The notes beneath the pieces were generated by a model that ran no database searches, was not told the DNA's origin, and saw nothing but the letters and a program-made list of their open reading frames with translations. A stretch of DNA of 64,000 nt from Catonia carolina (lineage: Eukaryota; Arthropoda; Insecta; Hemiptera; Achilidae). Location: contig JAQMRL010000001.1 in assembly GCA_035578175.1 (NCBI GenBank), positions 436,702,639 to 436,766,638 of the forward strand, in the 5' to 3' direction. The translations under genes and the position numbers were made by a program. Every line of letters begins with the position of its first letter. The first letter of the stretch is position 1. Of the stretch, positions 10,788-21,179 are shown piece by piece.

Positions 10788-10902
10788 CTCCAAAGTTTTT
10801 TGCAATGCTAATCTTGATGAAAACGGTTTTCCCTCCAATAATACTTCCTCTGTTCTTACACGCCAAGACATGTTATTTAAATCAGCTGCCATACGCATAT
10901 GT
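10788..10902 (-). CDS. Receptor guanylate cyclase exon, membrane-proximal cytoplasmic segment
   Basis: Starts in phase 2 (one base completes the lysine codon AA|A) and ends in phase 0 (donor GTAAGT). It encodes HMRMAADLNNMSWRVRTEEV, then LLEGKPFSSRLALQKTLE. The L..M.WR.R.EE motif directly after the membrane span is characteristic of natriuretic-peptide-receptor type cyclases. Confidence 0.95.
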
Positions 10903-10946
10903 CTGAAAATTAATCATACAGAATAAGTGAATATAAATGTTATTTA

Positions 10947-11308
10947 CGCCCATAACAGACAGATGGAGTGTCAAATTATTTACACTCAATCTGTTCGTTG
11001 TAGGACTAAAATTAATAGTTCTGTTTCTTATCCCATGGTCAGCCAATTAAATGACTGAATCATTTAAGAACAGAAGAGGTAGAGGTGTAAAAGACACTAA
11101 TCAGCGATATCTCCTCTGAAACTAATAAATTTCATTATACAGTCAAACCCTGTGGTGAATGAAGTGAAGGTGTCATTTGCAGAGTGGAAAATATGTGCTT
11201 TTCAGAGGGCCCGGCATGCTGATAAGTGTACTTTCCCACTCAGTGAGGAAGGCAATAATAAACCACCTCACTCCTCAAACCAGCCTTTCGGCTGATGACC
11301 TTAACAAC
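10947..11308 (+). mobile_element. SINE family 3 copy
   Basis: Flanked by a 12 bp target duplication, AAATGTTATTTA at 10935-10946 and AAATGTTACTTA at 11309-11320 (one mismatch). The unit starts GCCCATAACAGACAG and ends GGCTGATGACCTTAACAACA. The CAACAA tail is typical of LINE-mobilised elements. Other copies: 21774-22173, 30417-31150, 36478-36873, 40017-40410, 41950-42345. No clear pol III box is visible in the head, so SINE is an inference from size, tail and duplication. Confidence 0.8.
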
Positions 11309-12535
11309 AAATGTTACTTACCTTTATCATTGTCTTTGACCTGTATTTTGTTATATTTAAAACCCAAATTGAGTGCAGGATTTTTAATGTGAGTTGACTT
11401 GAATTATTTATACAGGGACTGCCAGCAATATTGTTTATAAGTGAAATGTCAGCTGATCACCATACAAATTACATACTGAATCATCATTATTTAACAATAC
11501 AATGTGATTTTCTCGCAAGCTGACAGGGCTGATCCAAAAGCATTCTACAATGAAATGCACTTAAAAGTTTATAAATGTTCATTATTTTGCAGTATTATAA
11601 TCTGTTATTTACTTTCTCAGTATTTAAATCATCGTAAGTATACAATTTCGATGCATTGAGTCAAAATTTGCAATGGTTTAAAGAAAAAAGTACTGAACAG
11701 AAAGTATTATTATTCTATTTTCTTAATTTATAGGCAGTTAAAGATTCCATTATCACTTTGAAAAGGTACAGAAATACCTACCTAATAATTACTGTTATAA
11801 AATAGTTATCCCAGTTTTATTCTTTAGGCACAAATGTTTATTTAATAATATTAAAATGCTTTAATTTCTATGGTATGATACAGAAAATATGCATGCCAAT
11901 TTTCAGGACTTTAGACCTTCAAGAAAATATAGAAATAATCATCATATGTGTTATTTTGGAGTCTGTAGCAGCCAGTTTTGAGGTTTCATTATTGTAAAAC
12001 ATGACATTTTATTCTAGTATAAAAATAATTAAAAAATTTTCAAAGTAAATGTTATTGAAATTATTAAAATATTATTAAAAATAAATGTTATTTATTATTC
12101 TAAATTTAAATCTAATATTTAAGTCAAATAAATTAAAAAAATTTTTACAACAATTGAAAGTTTAAAAAAGGAAAAAGAATAAAACATTTTTGGTCGGTAG
12201 CTGGTTACCGGTATGTGCAGTTGAGTTCTTTATTTGTTTTTAATAAATAATAAGTTTAAAATATCACGCTACAAGTTGGCATCCTTTTTCTACCACTTTT
12301 TTGGATCCAGGAGACTCCAAAAGGGAGTAAAGGACGTGTCAAGATAAAACTGATAAACAAAAAGTTAATAACAATGATAAATTCATCACTTATAGGCGCA
12401 AGAGGTCAAAAAGTAAATGTTTTAGTTTCCTCTAATGGGGAATATTACTAATACTCTAATATACCCCCAGCCAATTTTTACCAGTTACCTAATTGAAAAT
12501 TTCATTCAATGATTGATATGTAACCAAGTACTTAC
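11309..12535. other. A+T-rich intron, one shared repeat
   Basis: No gene or element border seen except a segment at 12290-12405 that recurs inverted at 23690-23805 (contains AGACTCCAAAAGGGAGT). The rest is low-complexity A+T sequence. Confidence 0.5.
12290..12405 (-). repeat. Diverged repeat shared with 23690-23805
   Basis: Both copies contain a CTCCCTTTTGGAGTC block, a GTCAAGATAAAACTGATAAAC block and a region about TGATAAATTCATCACTTA, in opposite orientation. In the second copy it follows a LINE C-terminal fragment, so it may be part of that LINE's 3' UTR. Confidence 0.5.
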
Positions 12536-12620
12536 TTGTTTGCAATAAAAGCAAGAGTGATAGCACAAGCAACGAATATACTGAATGCAGCCATTCCATA
12601 CATTACCATCATGTACGCTT
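12536..12620 (-). CDS. Receptor guanylate cyclase exon, transmembrane segment
   Basis: Starts in phase 1 (completes a glutamate codon, acceptor TTCTAG) and ends in phase 2 (donor GTAAGT). It encodes EAYMMVMYGMAAFSIFVACA followed by ITLAFIANK. The roughly 22-residue hydrophobic stretch is the only candidate membrane span in the visible protein. Being encoded on its own short exon is consistent with the family. Confidence 0.92.
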
Positions 12621-12760
12621 CTAGAATAAAAACAAAAAATGGAAATGAATTATCTAGGAAACAAAACAAAAGAACCTACGCCTATTTAATTAAAAATCTA
12701 TATAATTAAAATAACTATCGTTAAAGTTGTAATTCAATTTCATCTAATATTCTAAACTGT

Positions 12761-13527
12761 TATAGATACTGAAGTCACGAGATTGCCTTTTGTGTATGGG
12801 TGGGCTGTGAGGAAGGGAAGTGAAATATTTGCAGTGCTGCCAATCCAACAGTGAGACACTACTCGTACAATTCACTACCATGCAGTTTCTAGATACATTT
12901 TGTATGCTGTGGTTATTCCGAGAAAATATTTTCTTCATAAACCTAATAAGAAATAAATATGACCGGTAATACTGCCTACAGCTCAATTACACAACTAGAA
13001 ATGTTTGATTTACTGTAATTACGAATGAATCGCCTTCTTTACTATTGCTGTCATCGGTGTTTTCATTATCAGTCTCTCTAGTATCTACATAACCGTTTTC
13101 TTTTTTTAACCAGGTGTCAACAAAACTGTTCAAGAATAGCTTCTTCACATCCTTAATTTCCTTCTTTATTTTTTAAATTGTGGAAAGAGAAACATCACAG
13201 TAGTTAGCAGCTCGCTTATGGCTTTTTTAAGAGGCACGGATAGGCATTTTTGTTTAGCTTCAACTTCATAACATTTTATTATATTGCATATTAGATTTCG
13301 TTCAACACTGTAAATAGTTCGACCACGTTTTCGAGAAACCGACATTTCTGTAACAAACAAAATTAACCTACACAAGGTTCCGCGATATACTGTATATGCT
13401 CTGGGTATAGTATAAGTTGTTAAGTTTGTCATACTGAAATTACAGCAGTCGGGCATGGGCACTGATGCTTTTCCCCCTTTACCCCTCGTTGCAAACATGG
13501 GCAAACTCGTGATTCAAGTGATTATAA
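12761..13527 (-). mobile_element. Non-autonomous DNA transposon, family B (copy 1)
   Basis: Inverted ends of about 27 bp: left TATAGATACTGAAGTCACGA, and the right end read on the minus strand TATAATCACTTGAATCACGA. It carries the start of a transposase on the minus strand but no catalytic part. Other copies are 38185-38950 and the heavily interrupted 47350-50248. Confidence 0.75.
12995..13345 (-). pseudogene. Family B transposase N-terminal part, frameshifted
   Basis: The minus strand starts at an ATG at 13345 with MSVSRKRGRTIYSVERNLI, then a basic region, then (after one frameshift near the VPLKK motif) KRAANYCDVSLSTIKKIKKE and an acidic tail ending at 12995. The second block is a helix-turn-helix (RAA..C.VS..TI..I), as found in several Tc1/mariner- and CENP-B-related transposases. 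In copy 38185-38950 the two blocks are in the same frame, which places the frameshift in this copy. No DDE residues follow. Confidence 0.65.
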
Positions 13528-13714
13528 TTATATTTTGTATAGCAGCTGACACGTATAACTTAATTCGGACAATAATACCAATTTAGTATTAACAACCAAT
13601 TTCACAATTATATTAACACTTATAGTCTTATTTTGCGATGTTTTATATCAGTGTTATTTATAAAATAAGTTATGTATAAATAAAATTCAAATTAATAACC
13701 AATATATAAAAATA

Positions 13715-14431
13715 GTGCAAAAATTTAAATATCTGGGCGAAATAATAGATAATAAATTAAAAGAAAAACTCTCTTGGAATAACAGAGCAATTAAAATGAG
13801 GAATGCTCATGTTTTAACTAAATCTACGTATAATAAAAAATGTCTCTCTACAAACACAAAGATGAGACACTATAGAACTGTGATTCTGCCAGAGGCACTA
13901 TATGGTAGCGAAACCTTAATACGAATTAAAAACGAAGGGAAAAGTGATCAGACAATTAAAACAGAACGTAGAATTGTTAGAACTTGCATTAATAAGAACT
14001 ACAAAAAGGATGGTGTGTGGAGAATCCCCACTAATGAAACAGTGTATGAAGTCGTGGAACCGATTATCAGTCTAATGAAAAAGCGCAGAATTTCTTATTT
14101 CTTTCACATATTAAGAATGCCAGAGAATAGGTTATTAAAACAACTTATAACCAGAGGAATCAGTGTGAAATCTGGTGGAAGATACATCTCAGCAATTAAA
14201 GAGGATCTTGACGAAGTTGGACTGAGGATTGAAGATGCGACAAATAAACTAAAGATAAGGGCGTTTCTAAATGCAAAATGTTTTAATGTGGACAAGGTGG
14301 CTAGAGTTGTGCAGGTGACTGACAAGCAACGAAAAGCAAGATCTGAGAACATGAGGAGCTATTGGCAAAAACAGCGAGCCAATGAAGTACATGGGAAGCG
14401 AACCACAAAGTTGGCTAGAGTGATCCATTAA
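13715..14431 (+). pseudogene. LINE reverse transcriptase C-terminal part
   Basis: An open frame of 238 codons with no stop reads FKYLGEIIDNK, a basic helix, RTVILPEALYGSETL, a basic thumb region, and RRISYFFHILRMPENR. F.YLG.I and LYGSETL are the conserved post-palm and thumb motifs of LINE reverse transcriptases. The palm with the YADD box is missing, so the element is 5'-truncated. The C-terminal part (KARSENMRSYW, RTTKLARV) differs from the other LINE fragments here, so this is a separate lineage. Confidence 0.75.
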
Positions 14432-14563
14432 GGTCAAAAAAAAAAAGTTATGAACTAAAATTAACAACTCCCATCACCATAGTGACCCTTCAAACAAACT
14501 GAACTTCGCAATGTCATTGACAGAATAGTTGCAACACAAAAACTTTAATTCAATTATTTGACA

Positions 14564-15044
14564 AAAATAAATCTTTATAATGCATCCTGCAGTTTGAAAT
14601 TATTTCTATTTCATATAATGAATTTATATAATAATTTCACCAACCTTCTTTTTAAACTGCGTCACCTTTATTTTTATTCTTACTTACACGTGTTTCGGTG
14701 GATCCACCATCACCAGAGTAAATAAAAAAATTGAAAATAAAAAAAATTGTTATCTCACTTATTCAAAATTTACAGAAGATGTTACATCTTCAGTCATTTG
14801 TATAAAACTGAAGATGAATTTGGATTTGTATAAAAGTGAAAATGAACTCATTTTTATACAAATGACTGAAGATGTATCATCTTCTGTAAATTTTAAATGA
14901 GATTTTAAGTAAGATAACAATTTTTATTTACTCTGATGATGGTGGATCCATCAAAACACGTGTAAGTAAGAATAAAAATAAAGGTGACGCAGTTTAAAAA
15001 GATGGTTGGTGAAATTATTATATAAATTCATTATATGAAATAGA
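14564..15044. mobile_element. Inverted retroelement with hammerhead-like motifs, copy 1
   Basis: Two arms of roughly 200 bp are inverted copies of each other. A 12 bp target duplication flanks the unit (AATTATTTGACA at 14552-14563, AATTATTTGTCA at 15045-15056). The left border begins AAAATAAATCTTTATAATGC, as in the copy at 38976. Each arm carries the CTGATGATGGTGGATCC motif, but both cores are damaged here: left arm CTGGTGA, right arm CAAA instead of GAAA. Confidence 0.75.
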
Positions 15045-15573
15045 AATTATTTGTCAGTTACTTTCTTAAATCTCATTACAGCTTTCACCAGTTTTAATTT
15101 TCTGATTATTTGCAGAATCCTGAAGCTGTCCTCTTTACAACTATTTTTTTTTAATTCATTTTGTAGAACTCATTAGTAAAACATTGAATCAGATTTTATG
15201 TTTTAATCCCTTGTTTACCAAATATGAGTATACTCGTAGTATGCTTACTATGTTGACACACCAAACACGAGTAGGTATCAAATTTTCTAAACGCAGTGCC
15301 AAATGTGAGAAAACTCATAATATTTGAAAACCTTATAAATTCCTGCTAGGGTGTGTTGCCAACTGTTTCTATTACTATAAATAAATCAGATATGTATAAA
15401 ATAATTATTTTAAACAAAATCAAATAAGTTGTATTATGTATCAACGACAAAACCTGGCAGTGAATGGCTCAAATACATGATAATCTGATATATTACCACT
15501 ACTGTACTCATCAAATAAAATTTCATAAATAAACTATTATAGTAGACAATATACAAAATTTTTTAAGCAGTTA

Positions 15574-16313
15574 TGAGGGCAGTCCAGAAAGTCTGTCACG
15601 TTTTGCGTTGTAGCCGCTAGGGGCGGCGCTATCGTGGCCATTTTGATGCCGCGGCATTTCTCTGTTCAGTGGCTATCCAGCCGTGCTAGCGAGAGGTCTG
15701 TGTCGCTCTTCGTTGTTTTTCAACAATTTAAAATGTGTGCCGCAATTCAAAATCCCGCCAGTTGTGAAGTACGGTCGGTAATTCTTCTTATCGATTTCTT
15801 GGAACATGCCACAACAATAACCTCTGCAAGGTATTGTGAAACACTTGAAAAGTTAAGAAGAGCGTTCCAAAACAAGCGCAGAGGAAAGTTGACTGGAAAA
15901 ATTCTCTTTTTCCATGACAACGCCCGACCACACACGGCAAATCGAACACGAGAAGTCCTGGATGCTTTCAAATGGGAGGTTTTCCCACATCCGCCACATA
16001 CAGTCCGGACCTCGTACCCAGCGATTATCGCTTGTTCCTGACAATGAAGACATGGCTTGCGACGCAGCGCTTTGACGACGACGCGGAGCTGCAGGAGGGT
16101 GTGACTAACTGGTTAAAATCACAGGCGGTAGACTTTTATGACGCCGGCATTTCAAAATTAGTTCACCGATATGATAAGTGTCTTAATTTGTTTGGAGATT
16201 ATGTAGAAAAACAGCATTTTAGTTGCACTTTCAAATGTATATAATAAAATTTTTTTCTTGTACTTAGTTTTTTTTTTACATCAAAACGTGACAGACTTTC
16301 TGGACTCCCTTCG
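15574..16313 (+). mobile_element. Mariner-family transposon, internally deleted
   Basis: TA duplications at 15572-15573 and 16314-16315 flank inverted ends: AGTCCAGAAAGTCTGTCACG within the left end, and the same 20 bases on the minus strand of the right end. At 740 bp it is a little over half the usual length, and the missing part lies inside the transposase. Confidence 0.9.
15733..16244 (+). pseudogene. Mariner transposase with internal deletion and frameshift
   Basis: The frame opens MCAAIQNPASCEVRSVI, the start of a mariner transposase, then jumps after about 17 residues to a mid-protein segment ending ARYCETLEKLRRAF. So roughly 190 residues, including the first catalytic aspartate, are gone. 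The second aspartate block is intact (FFHDNARPHTANRTRE). A frameshift follows, near 15990-16010, and the last block continues in another frame (VPSDYRLF, then LVHRYDKCLN). The product cannot be active. Confidence 0.88.
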
Positions 16314-16368
16314 TATTACACTGAAATATTTTAAAATTATTGTTTTAATTTTGTTAATTCATACATAC

Positions 16369-16605
16369 CATTGGTAGCACAAGATGGGTCATTGTCCATA
16401 AATCCACAAGGCGGTACATCTGCTGGTGGCCCATTTTTTCCTCCAGGCCAATGAATCCTCTTACCTTGCACTGGTTTATACAAACGATTCATACCATAAT
16501 AATGCGCGATCACTTCAAATTTTCCAGTTATCGGATCTAAATCTAAGACGGCATAATCTGCATCCCTATCACCATTTTCATCTATTCTCACATTACCTGT
16601 TATTC
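16369..16605 (-). CDS. Receptor guanylate cyclase exon, juxtamembrane ectodomain
   Basis: Phase 1 at both ends (acceptor TTAATAG, donor GTATGT). It encodes GITGNVRIDENGDRDADYAV, LDLDPITGKFEVIAHYYG and GKRIHWPGGKNGPPADVPPC, ending in a second cysteine. G..G.V.ID.NGDR..DY.. is the end of the ANF-receptor fold and I.WPGG..PP.D.P.CGF is the conserved juxtamembrane stalk of natriuretic-peptide-receptor cyclases. The two cysteines match the conserved stalk pair. This exon gives the clearest family assignment in the gene. Confidence 0.97.
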
Positions 16606-16803
16606 CTATTAATTTAATATGAAAAACAAAAATGAAAGTCATGTGAATATAACAAATTAATATTAATTTATTATCACGTAACTTACTTACAAAAGTTTTG
16701 GTACTTTCAATCCTTTAACCAACAAAGGCTTTTTCAAGCAAGGACAATATAGAAGAATGTTTCTTGCTTCACTCCTTATAACTTAAATATTTGGTCTCAT
16801 AAA

Positions 16804-17109
16804 CCCTTTCACTGCCGGGTCCGAACACACTTTGGAGTCGGGTATTTTCCCTGTGCCGGCTCCGTATATGCTTCGGGTCTGCCTAGCGCGCTCTCATATC
16901 TCTTTTTAAAAGCCAACAGTGAACCTATCGTTACTATTTTGACCTCGGCACACAGTAAACATTCTATTCTTCTTTTTTTTTTAGTAAATTACTGTTTTGG
17001 TAAAAATCTTGGACTTTGTACGTATATTTACAGTAATACAATAAAAAATGGTAAAACATAAATCGGCACATGAAATCATGTAACGAAAATAATGGTGGCA
17101 GCGAAAAGG
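16804..17109. mobile_element. Small TTAA-type miniature element
   Basis: Begins CCCTTTCACTGCCGGG and ends GGTGGCAGCGAAAAGG, so the inverted ends match about CC(C/T)TTTCRCTGCC. The right border is the TTAA at 17110-17113, which is also the left border of the next element. The left target has decayed to ATAAA. No coding capacity. Confidence 0.6.
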
Positions 17110-17113
17110 TTAA

Positions 17114-17694
17114 CCCTTTATAGGTCTTTGGTAAGTATACTTACCAATGGCAATAAGGTAAATGTTATTTAAGAATAAGCTATGCAGTTGAACCTTATTG
17201 GTATTTTATGATTTTATAGATGTTCTCTGGTAAGTAGGCAATCTGAATTTTGAAATTAGTGTGCAGCGACCATTTGATTCGTGAGTTGAACGAATGTGGT
17301 AAGGATTCATACCAGCGTATGCTACCGTGTTGTTTTGTCGTTACTTTTGTACAGTGCTTAGAAAATTAGAGTTTTTACGGGAAATCAAGCTTGCATGCTA
17401 ATACAAAGTTAAGATTAGTTATTTCACACTTTTTTTATTATATAGTACTACAAGTTGTTTTAATAAGTATTCTTACTTACCACTAAACTTTATGTGATTC
17501 CCATTTCAATAAATGTTCTTTATTGTTCTTTAAATAAAGTTCTAATATGTTCTTTAAATAAAGGCTTAACATAAAAAAAAATATCTTACTGTTCTGGCAC
17601 TAGAAATACATTATTCAAGTCTCTGTAAAGTAAAATTTAACATTTTACAACATGTAGCCCTATATTTTTCCCCGTAGTACTGCCCTATAAAGTG
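17114..17694. mobile_element. TTAA-type miniature element, uninterrupted copy
   Basis: TTAA at 17110-17113 and 17695-17698 flank ends CCCTTTATAGG and CCCTATAAAGTG. Near the left end it holds a palindrome GGTAAGTATACTTACC. The same family at 28332-30124 has a mariner inserted at the central TA of this palindrome, so this copy is the empty-site reference. Confidence 0.75.
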
Positions 17695-17924
17695 TTAAAG
17701 ATCCCCATTTTACGGATAGATTGAATATGCAAAGTCATTAAGGCCAGAGTCAATCTAAGATACTTCTTGCTTCAACAAAATCCTCAAAATGATGTCAGGA
17801 TTTTGTTCCCATCACCTCTAATGTGTTACAGACCAACAGTATAGTTTCAAAACCTCAGGTAAAACTGCCTTATGAGTTTGTAATATTAAAAATATATGGA
17901 AACAATACTGTCAATGAAAATAGT

Positions 17925-18172
17925 GGCTGTACTAAAGAAATCGAAGCTCGAATTGGGCAAGCAAGAACTGTTTCAAAAGAATGAAAATAGTAAGTGTGTA
18001 ACAGAAACCTTACATTATAGTCAAGAATTTGTTTTCTTAGAAATTATATTTTCTCAGTATTACTTTTACAGGATGGAGGCCTGGAACTTTAAGAAAAACA
18101 TTAATGACAGATTGGAGAAATTCAAAATGTGGTCATATCAAACGATTTTGAGGTCCAACTGCAATAGTTGAG
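17925..18172 (+). pseudogene. LINE reverse transcriptase C-terminal relic
   Basis: Two blocks in different frames: TKEIEARIGQARTVSKE at about 17933-17983 and MEAWNFKKNINDRLEKFKMW at about 18073-18135, followed by TILRSN. These match the I..RI.QAR and MEAWTLKK...EAFEMW..R.ILK motifs seen in the better fragments at 56635-57290 and 58316-58936. Confidence 0.6.
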
Positions 18173-18247
18173 TTATGAGATGAGAAGGGAAAATACAACT
18201 TACTTCAGGGGAAAAATGAGCAAAAGAACAAAAATTTTATTGCTTAC

Positions 18248-18383
18248 CATGAAAGTTACGACTCCACATACGTCTTGTAATTGCTACACCATCTCTTATA
18301 TCTTTTCCTTCAGTTAATGTTTCATTCAGTGCCATCCCCAACAAATACACTCCGTCATAAAAGGCACCCACAAAGAAGTTAAC
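18248..18383 (-). CDS. Receptor guanylate cyclase exon, ANF-receptor domain
   Basis: Starts in phase 0 (acceptor TTTTAG) and ends in phase 1 (donor GTAAGC). It encodes VNFFVGAFYDGVYLLGMALN, ETLTEGKDIRDGVAITRR and MWSRNFHG. The A.YDG..L...ALNETL..G..I.DG..I...MW.R.F.G pattern is the C-terminal lobe of the ANF-receptor (periplasmic-binding-like) fold. Confidence 0.95.
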
Positions 18384-18514
18384 CTAAAACAACCATATAC
18401 ATTGAGCAAAGGATCTTTATTATTATTATTATTTACGTTATGGCCTACAAAGGACCGCGATTTCTCAGTTTTTCTTCTGTGCTTTCCTCTTCGCCCAGTA
18501 TTCCTTCATTTTCT

Positions 18515-18550
18515 TCAATCATCATTTTCATTTTCATTTTCATTTTCTTT
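18515..18550. repeat. Short (TTTTCA)n-type tandem repeat
   Basis: About five copies of a six-base TTTTCA unit in a T/C-rich tract. No function is suggested. Confidence 0.6.
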
Positions 18551-18608
18551 AATTTTTCTTTTGTCAAAGGATCTTTATTTAATTGCAATACATTTTATTT
18601 TTATTATA

Positions 18609-19617
18609 CAGGGTGATTCATGAAGATATGCAGAAACTTTGGGAGCTCATTGTACATGTAAAAATAATGAAAAAAGTTTATATAAACATGGGTCCGGAAA
18701 TGCTTCGTTTCCGAGTTACGGCTAGCGAAAGTTTCGCCTGGATTTCAGCTCATAAGGTGAAATGAGGTCTTCCTGGAATTCTGGTAAGGTAGATTTACGG
18801 GCGAATTCAATCATTTCTTAGGGTTTTTGATCTGATAAATTGAATAAAACAGGTCCCAGAACTGTAAGTTAAATAGTTTTTGAGAAAACCAGTGTCAAAT
18901 GCAAAAAATGGAGTGAAAAAGACATTTTTTCATCTTTGGGCAAGAATAACTTTGTTATTTCACCAAGAAACAGTTAAAATTTTTGAATAAAACATGTAGA
19001 AAATTTTATTCTGAACAAACCGGTGTAAATTAAGTACACAGAAAGCGAATAGTTTTTGAGAAAACCAGTGTCAAATGCAAAAAATGGAGTGAAAAAAAAC
19101 AAATTTTTCCATCTTAGTTTTTCCGGTTAATTTTACTTTGTACTCTTATGAATAAAAATTCATTTAATCAAACGTCTATTCGCTTTCTGTGTACTTAATT
19201 AAACCGGTTTGTTCAGAATAAAATTTTCTACATGTTTTATTCAAAAATTTTAACTGTTTCTTGGTGAAATAACAAAGTTATTCTTGCCCAAAGATGAAAA
19301 AATGTCTTTTCACTCCATTTTTTGCATTTGACACTGGTTTTCTCAAAAACTATTTAACTTACAGTTCTGGGACCTGTTTTATTCAATTTATCAGATCAAA
19401 AACCCTAAGAAATGATTGAATTCGCCCGTAAATCTACCTTACCAGAATTCCAGGAAGACCTCATTTCACCTGGTGAGCTGAAATCCAGGCGAAACTTTCG
19501 CTAGCCGTAACTCGGAAACGAAGCATTTCCGGACCCATGTTTATATAAACTTTTTTCATTATTTTTACATGTACAATGAGCTTCCAAAGTTTCTGCATAT
19601 CTTCGTGAATCACCCTG
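18609..19617. mobile_element. Giant fold-back miniature element (long palindrome)
   Basis: TA duplications at 18607-18608 and 19618-19619 flank ends that both read CAGGGTGATTCA. Arms of roughly 440 bp (18609-19055 and about 19170-19617) are nearly identical in inverted orientation, with a centre of only about 120 bases. There is no coding frame. The GGGTGATTC end is shared with the DUF4817-type element at 44861-45816, which suggests that transposase family moves it. Confidence 0.88.
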
Positions 19618-20369
19618 TATATAATTTCTGTGACTTAAAAATAGAAATTCACTTACGTTTTATACAATTAGATGCGGATGAAAAGAATGCGAAGCAGCGA
19701 GTGGGAGAAACTGGTTGACCTTAGCCAAACTACTAGCATTTTCGCTTGACAGTGACTCAAGTCCTTACGAGTGCTTAGTCCCAAAAAAAAATCAACGCCT
19801 GGTATTCAATGAGTCATATTATTATGCATATAAATATAATCATTTGTATTCTTAAATTTGTAGTTCTGAATTTATATTTATTTATAGTACTCATTTGTAA
19901 CTGCTTTATTTTATGATTTGAAAGTGAGTAGAATTTCTTTAAAAGAAGTAATGTTTTCTGAAAGATCTGTAGTGAAAATCTAGAACAGACTGTCTCACAT
20001 TCTTTTTGTTGGTGACCTATAATTCTAACAACAAAAGTGTTGTAGAAATATTTGATTACTTATTTTGTTTCCAAATTCTTGAATGTAGTAAAGATAAGTG
20101 GAATTTTTAACTAGTTCTGAAAAGCTTTTGTTTTATGGAAAAGACCAAATGAGTCAATATTATAAATTTAATATCTATTTCTTCAATGGAACTAACATTT
20201 ATAAAAATTTGTAGACATCTAACAGGCATTCCTGAGTCCTGTGATGCGCGAAAATTTTTTTAAATATCCCCACTACTTTACATTAAGTATTAGTTTCGTC
20301 CATAATTCATTGTTATGTAGAATTTAGCCTTACACTTAAAGCCTCGAACAAATTTTATTGCACTGGTTT
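19618..20369. other. A+T-rich intron, nothing recognised
   Basis: No frame, repeat border or element seen. Confidence 0.5.
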
Positions 20370-20699
20370 ATTTATTTATTTATTTTTTTTATTCCTAATT
20401 TGTGTACGTTGCAATCTGTTCAATGTAAAACAATAAGCAACCCCATGACCCAATGAGATTAGGATGTATATGACGTGTAAATGAGGTGTAGTCTTGTACA
20501 GACACAGGCCGACCATTCCTGAGAGAGTATGGTTAATTGAACCCCAACCATCAAAGTACACCAGTAACCACTGTCTAGTATTCAAATCCGTATAAAAGTA
20601 ACTACCTTTACTAGGATTTAAACCAGGAACCTTCGTCTCCGAAAATCAGCTGATTTTGGCGACGACTTTACCTCTAGACCAACCCGGTGGGTCTACTTG
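20370..20699 (-). mobile_element. SINE family 2 copy with target duplication
   Basis: Flanked by a 16 bp duplication with one mismatch (TTTATTGCACTGGTTT at 20354-20369, TTTATTGTACTGGTTT at 20700-20715). Minus-strand head with GGTTGGTCTAGAGGTAAAGT (box A region) and box B-like GGTTTAAATCC; the tail is an A-rich TAAATAAATAA run at the left end. Confidence 0.85.
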
Positions 20700-21179
20700 T
20701 TTATTGTACTGGTTTTTTGCACATCTTTCAAGGAATTCCAAAAATGAGTGACCGGGTTAAAATTGCTTTGCATGTCTCACTTGTCTTCTATCCACATGAC
20801 ATAAATATTTGAAATAGTAACACTATACAGTATAATCTTTCATGAATAGTTATGTTGCAATTTTGTACTTTTATGTACGTTCACTTCATGTTTGCACAGA
20901 GATAAACAATTTAAAAAAACAAATTTTTGATTGTTTACAGCCATATATAGATTGTTTGATGATAATGCCATATTTCTGTTGGACATAGCAAAATAGAAAT
21001 TCCATTTTAACTCCCAAGAAAGAGAATGAACTGTTACAACAGAAACCATGACTACTTTTTGTTACGTTCAAATAATGTGCAGGATCTATGAAAAGTATTA
21101 AAAATTTAAGTGAAATAAATAAACATAGTAAAATAAAAACCTTAGAAAGGAATATAAAATAGTTTACTTTGATAATTAC

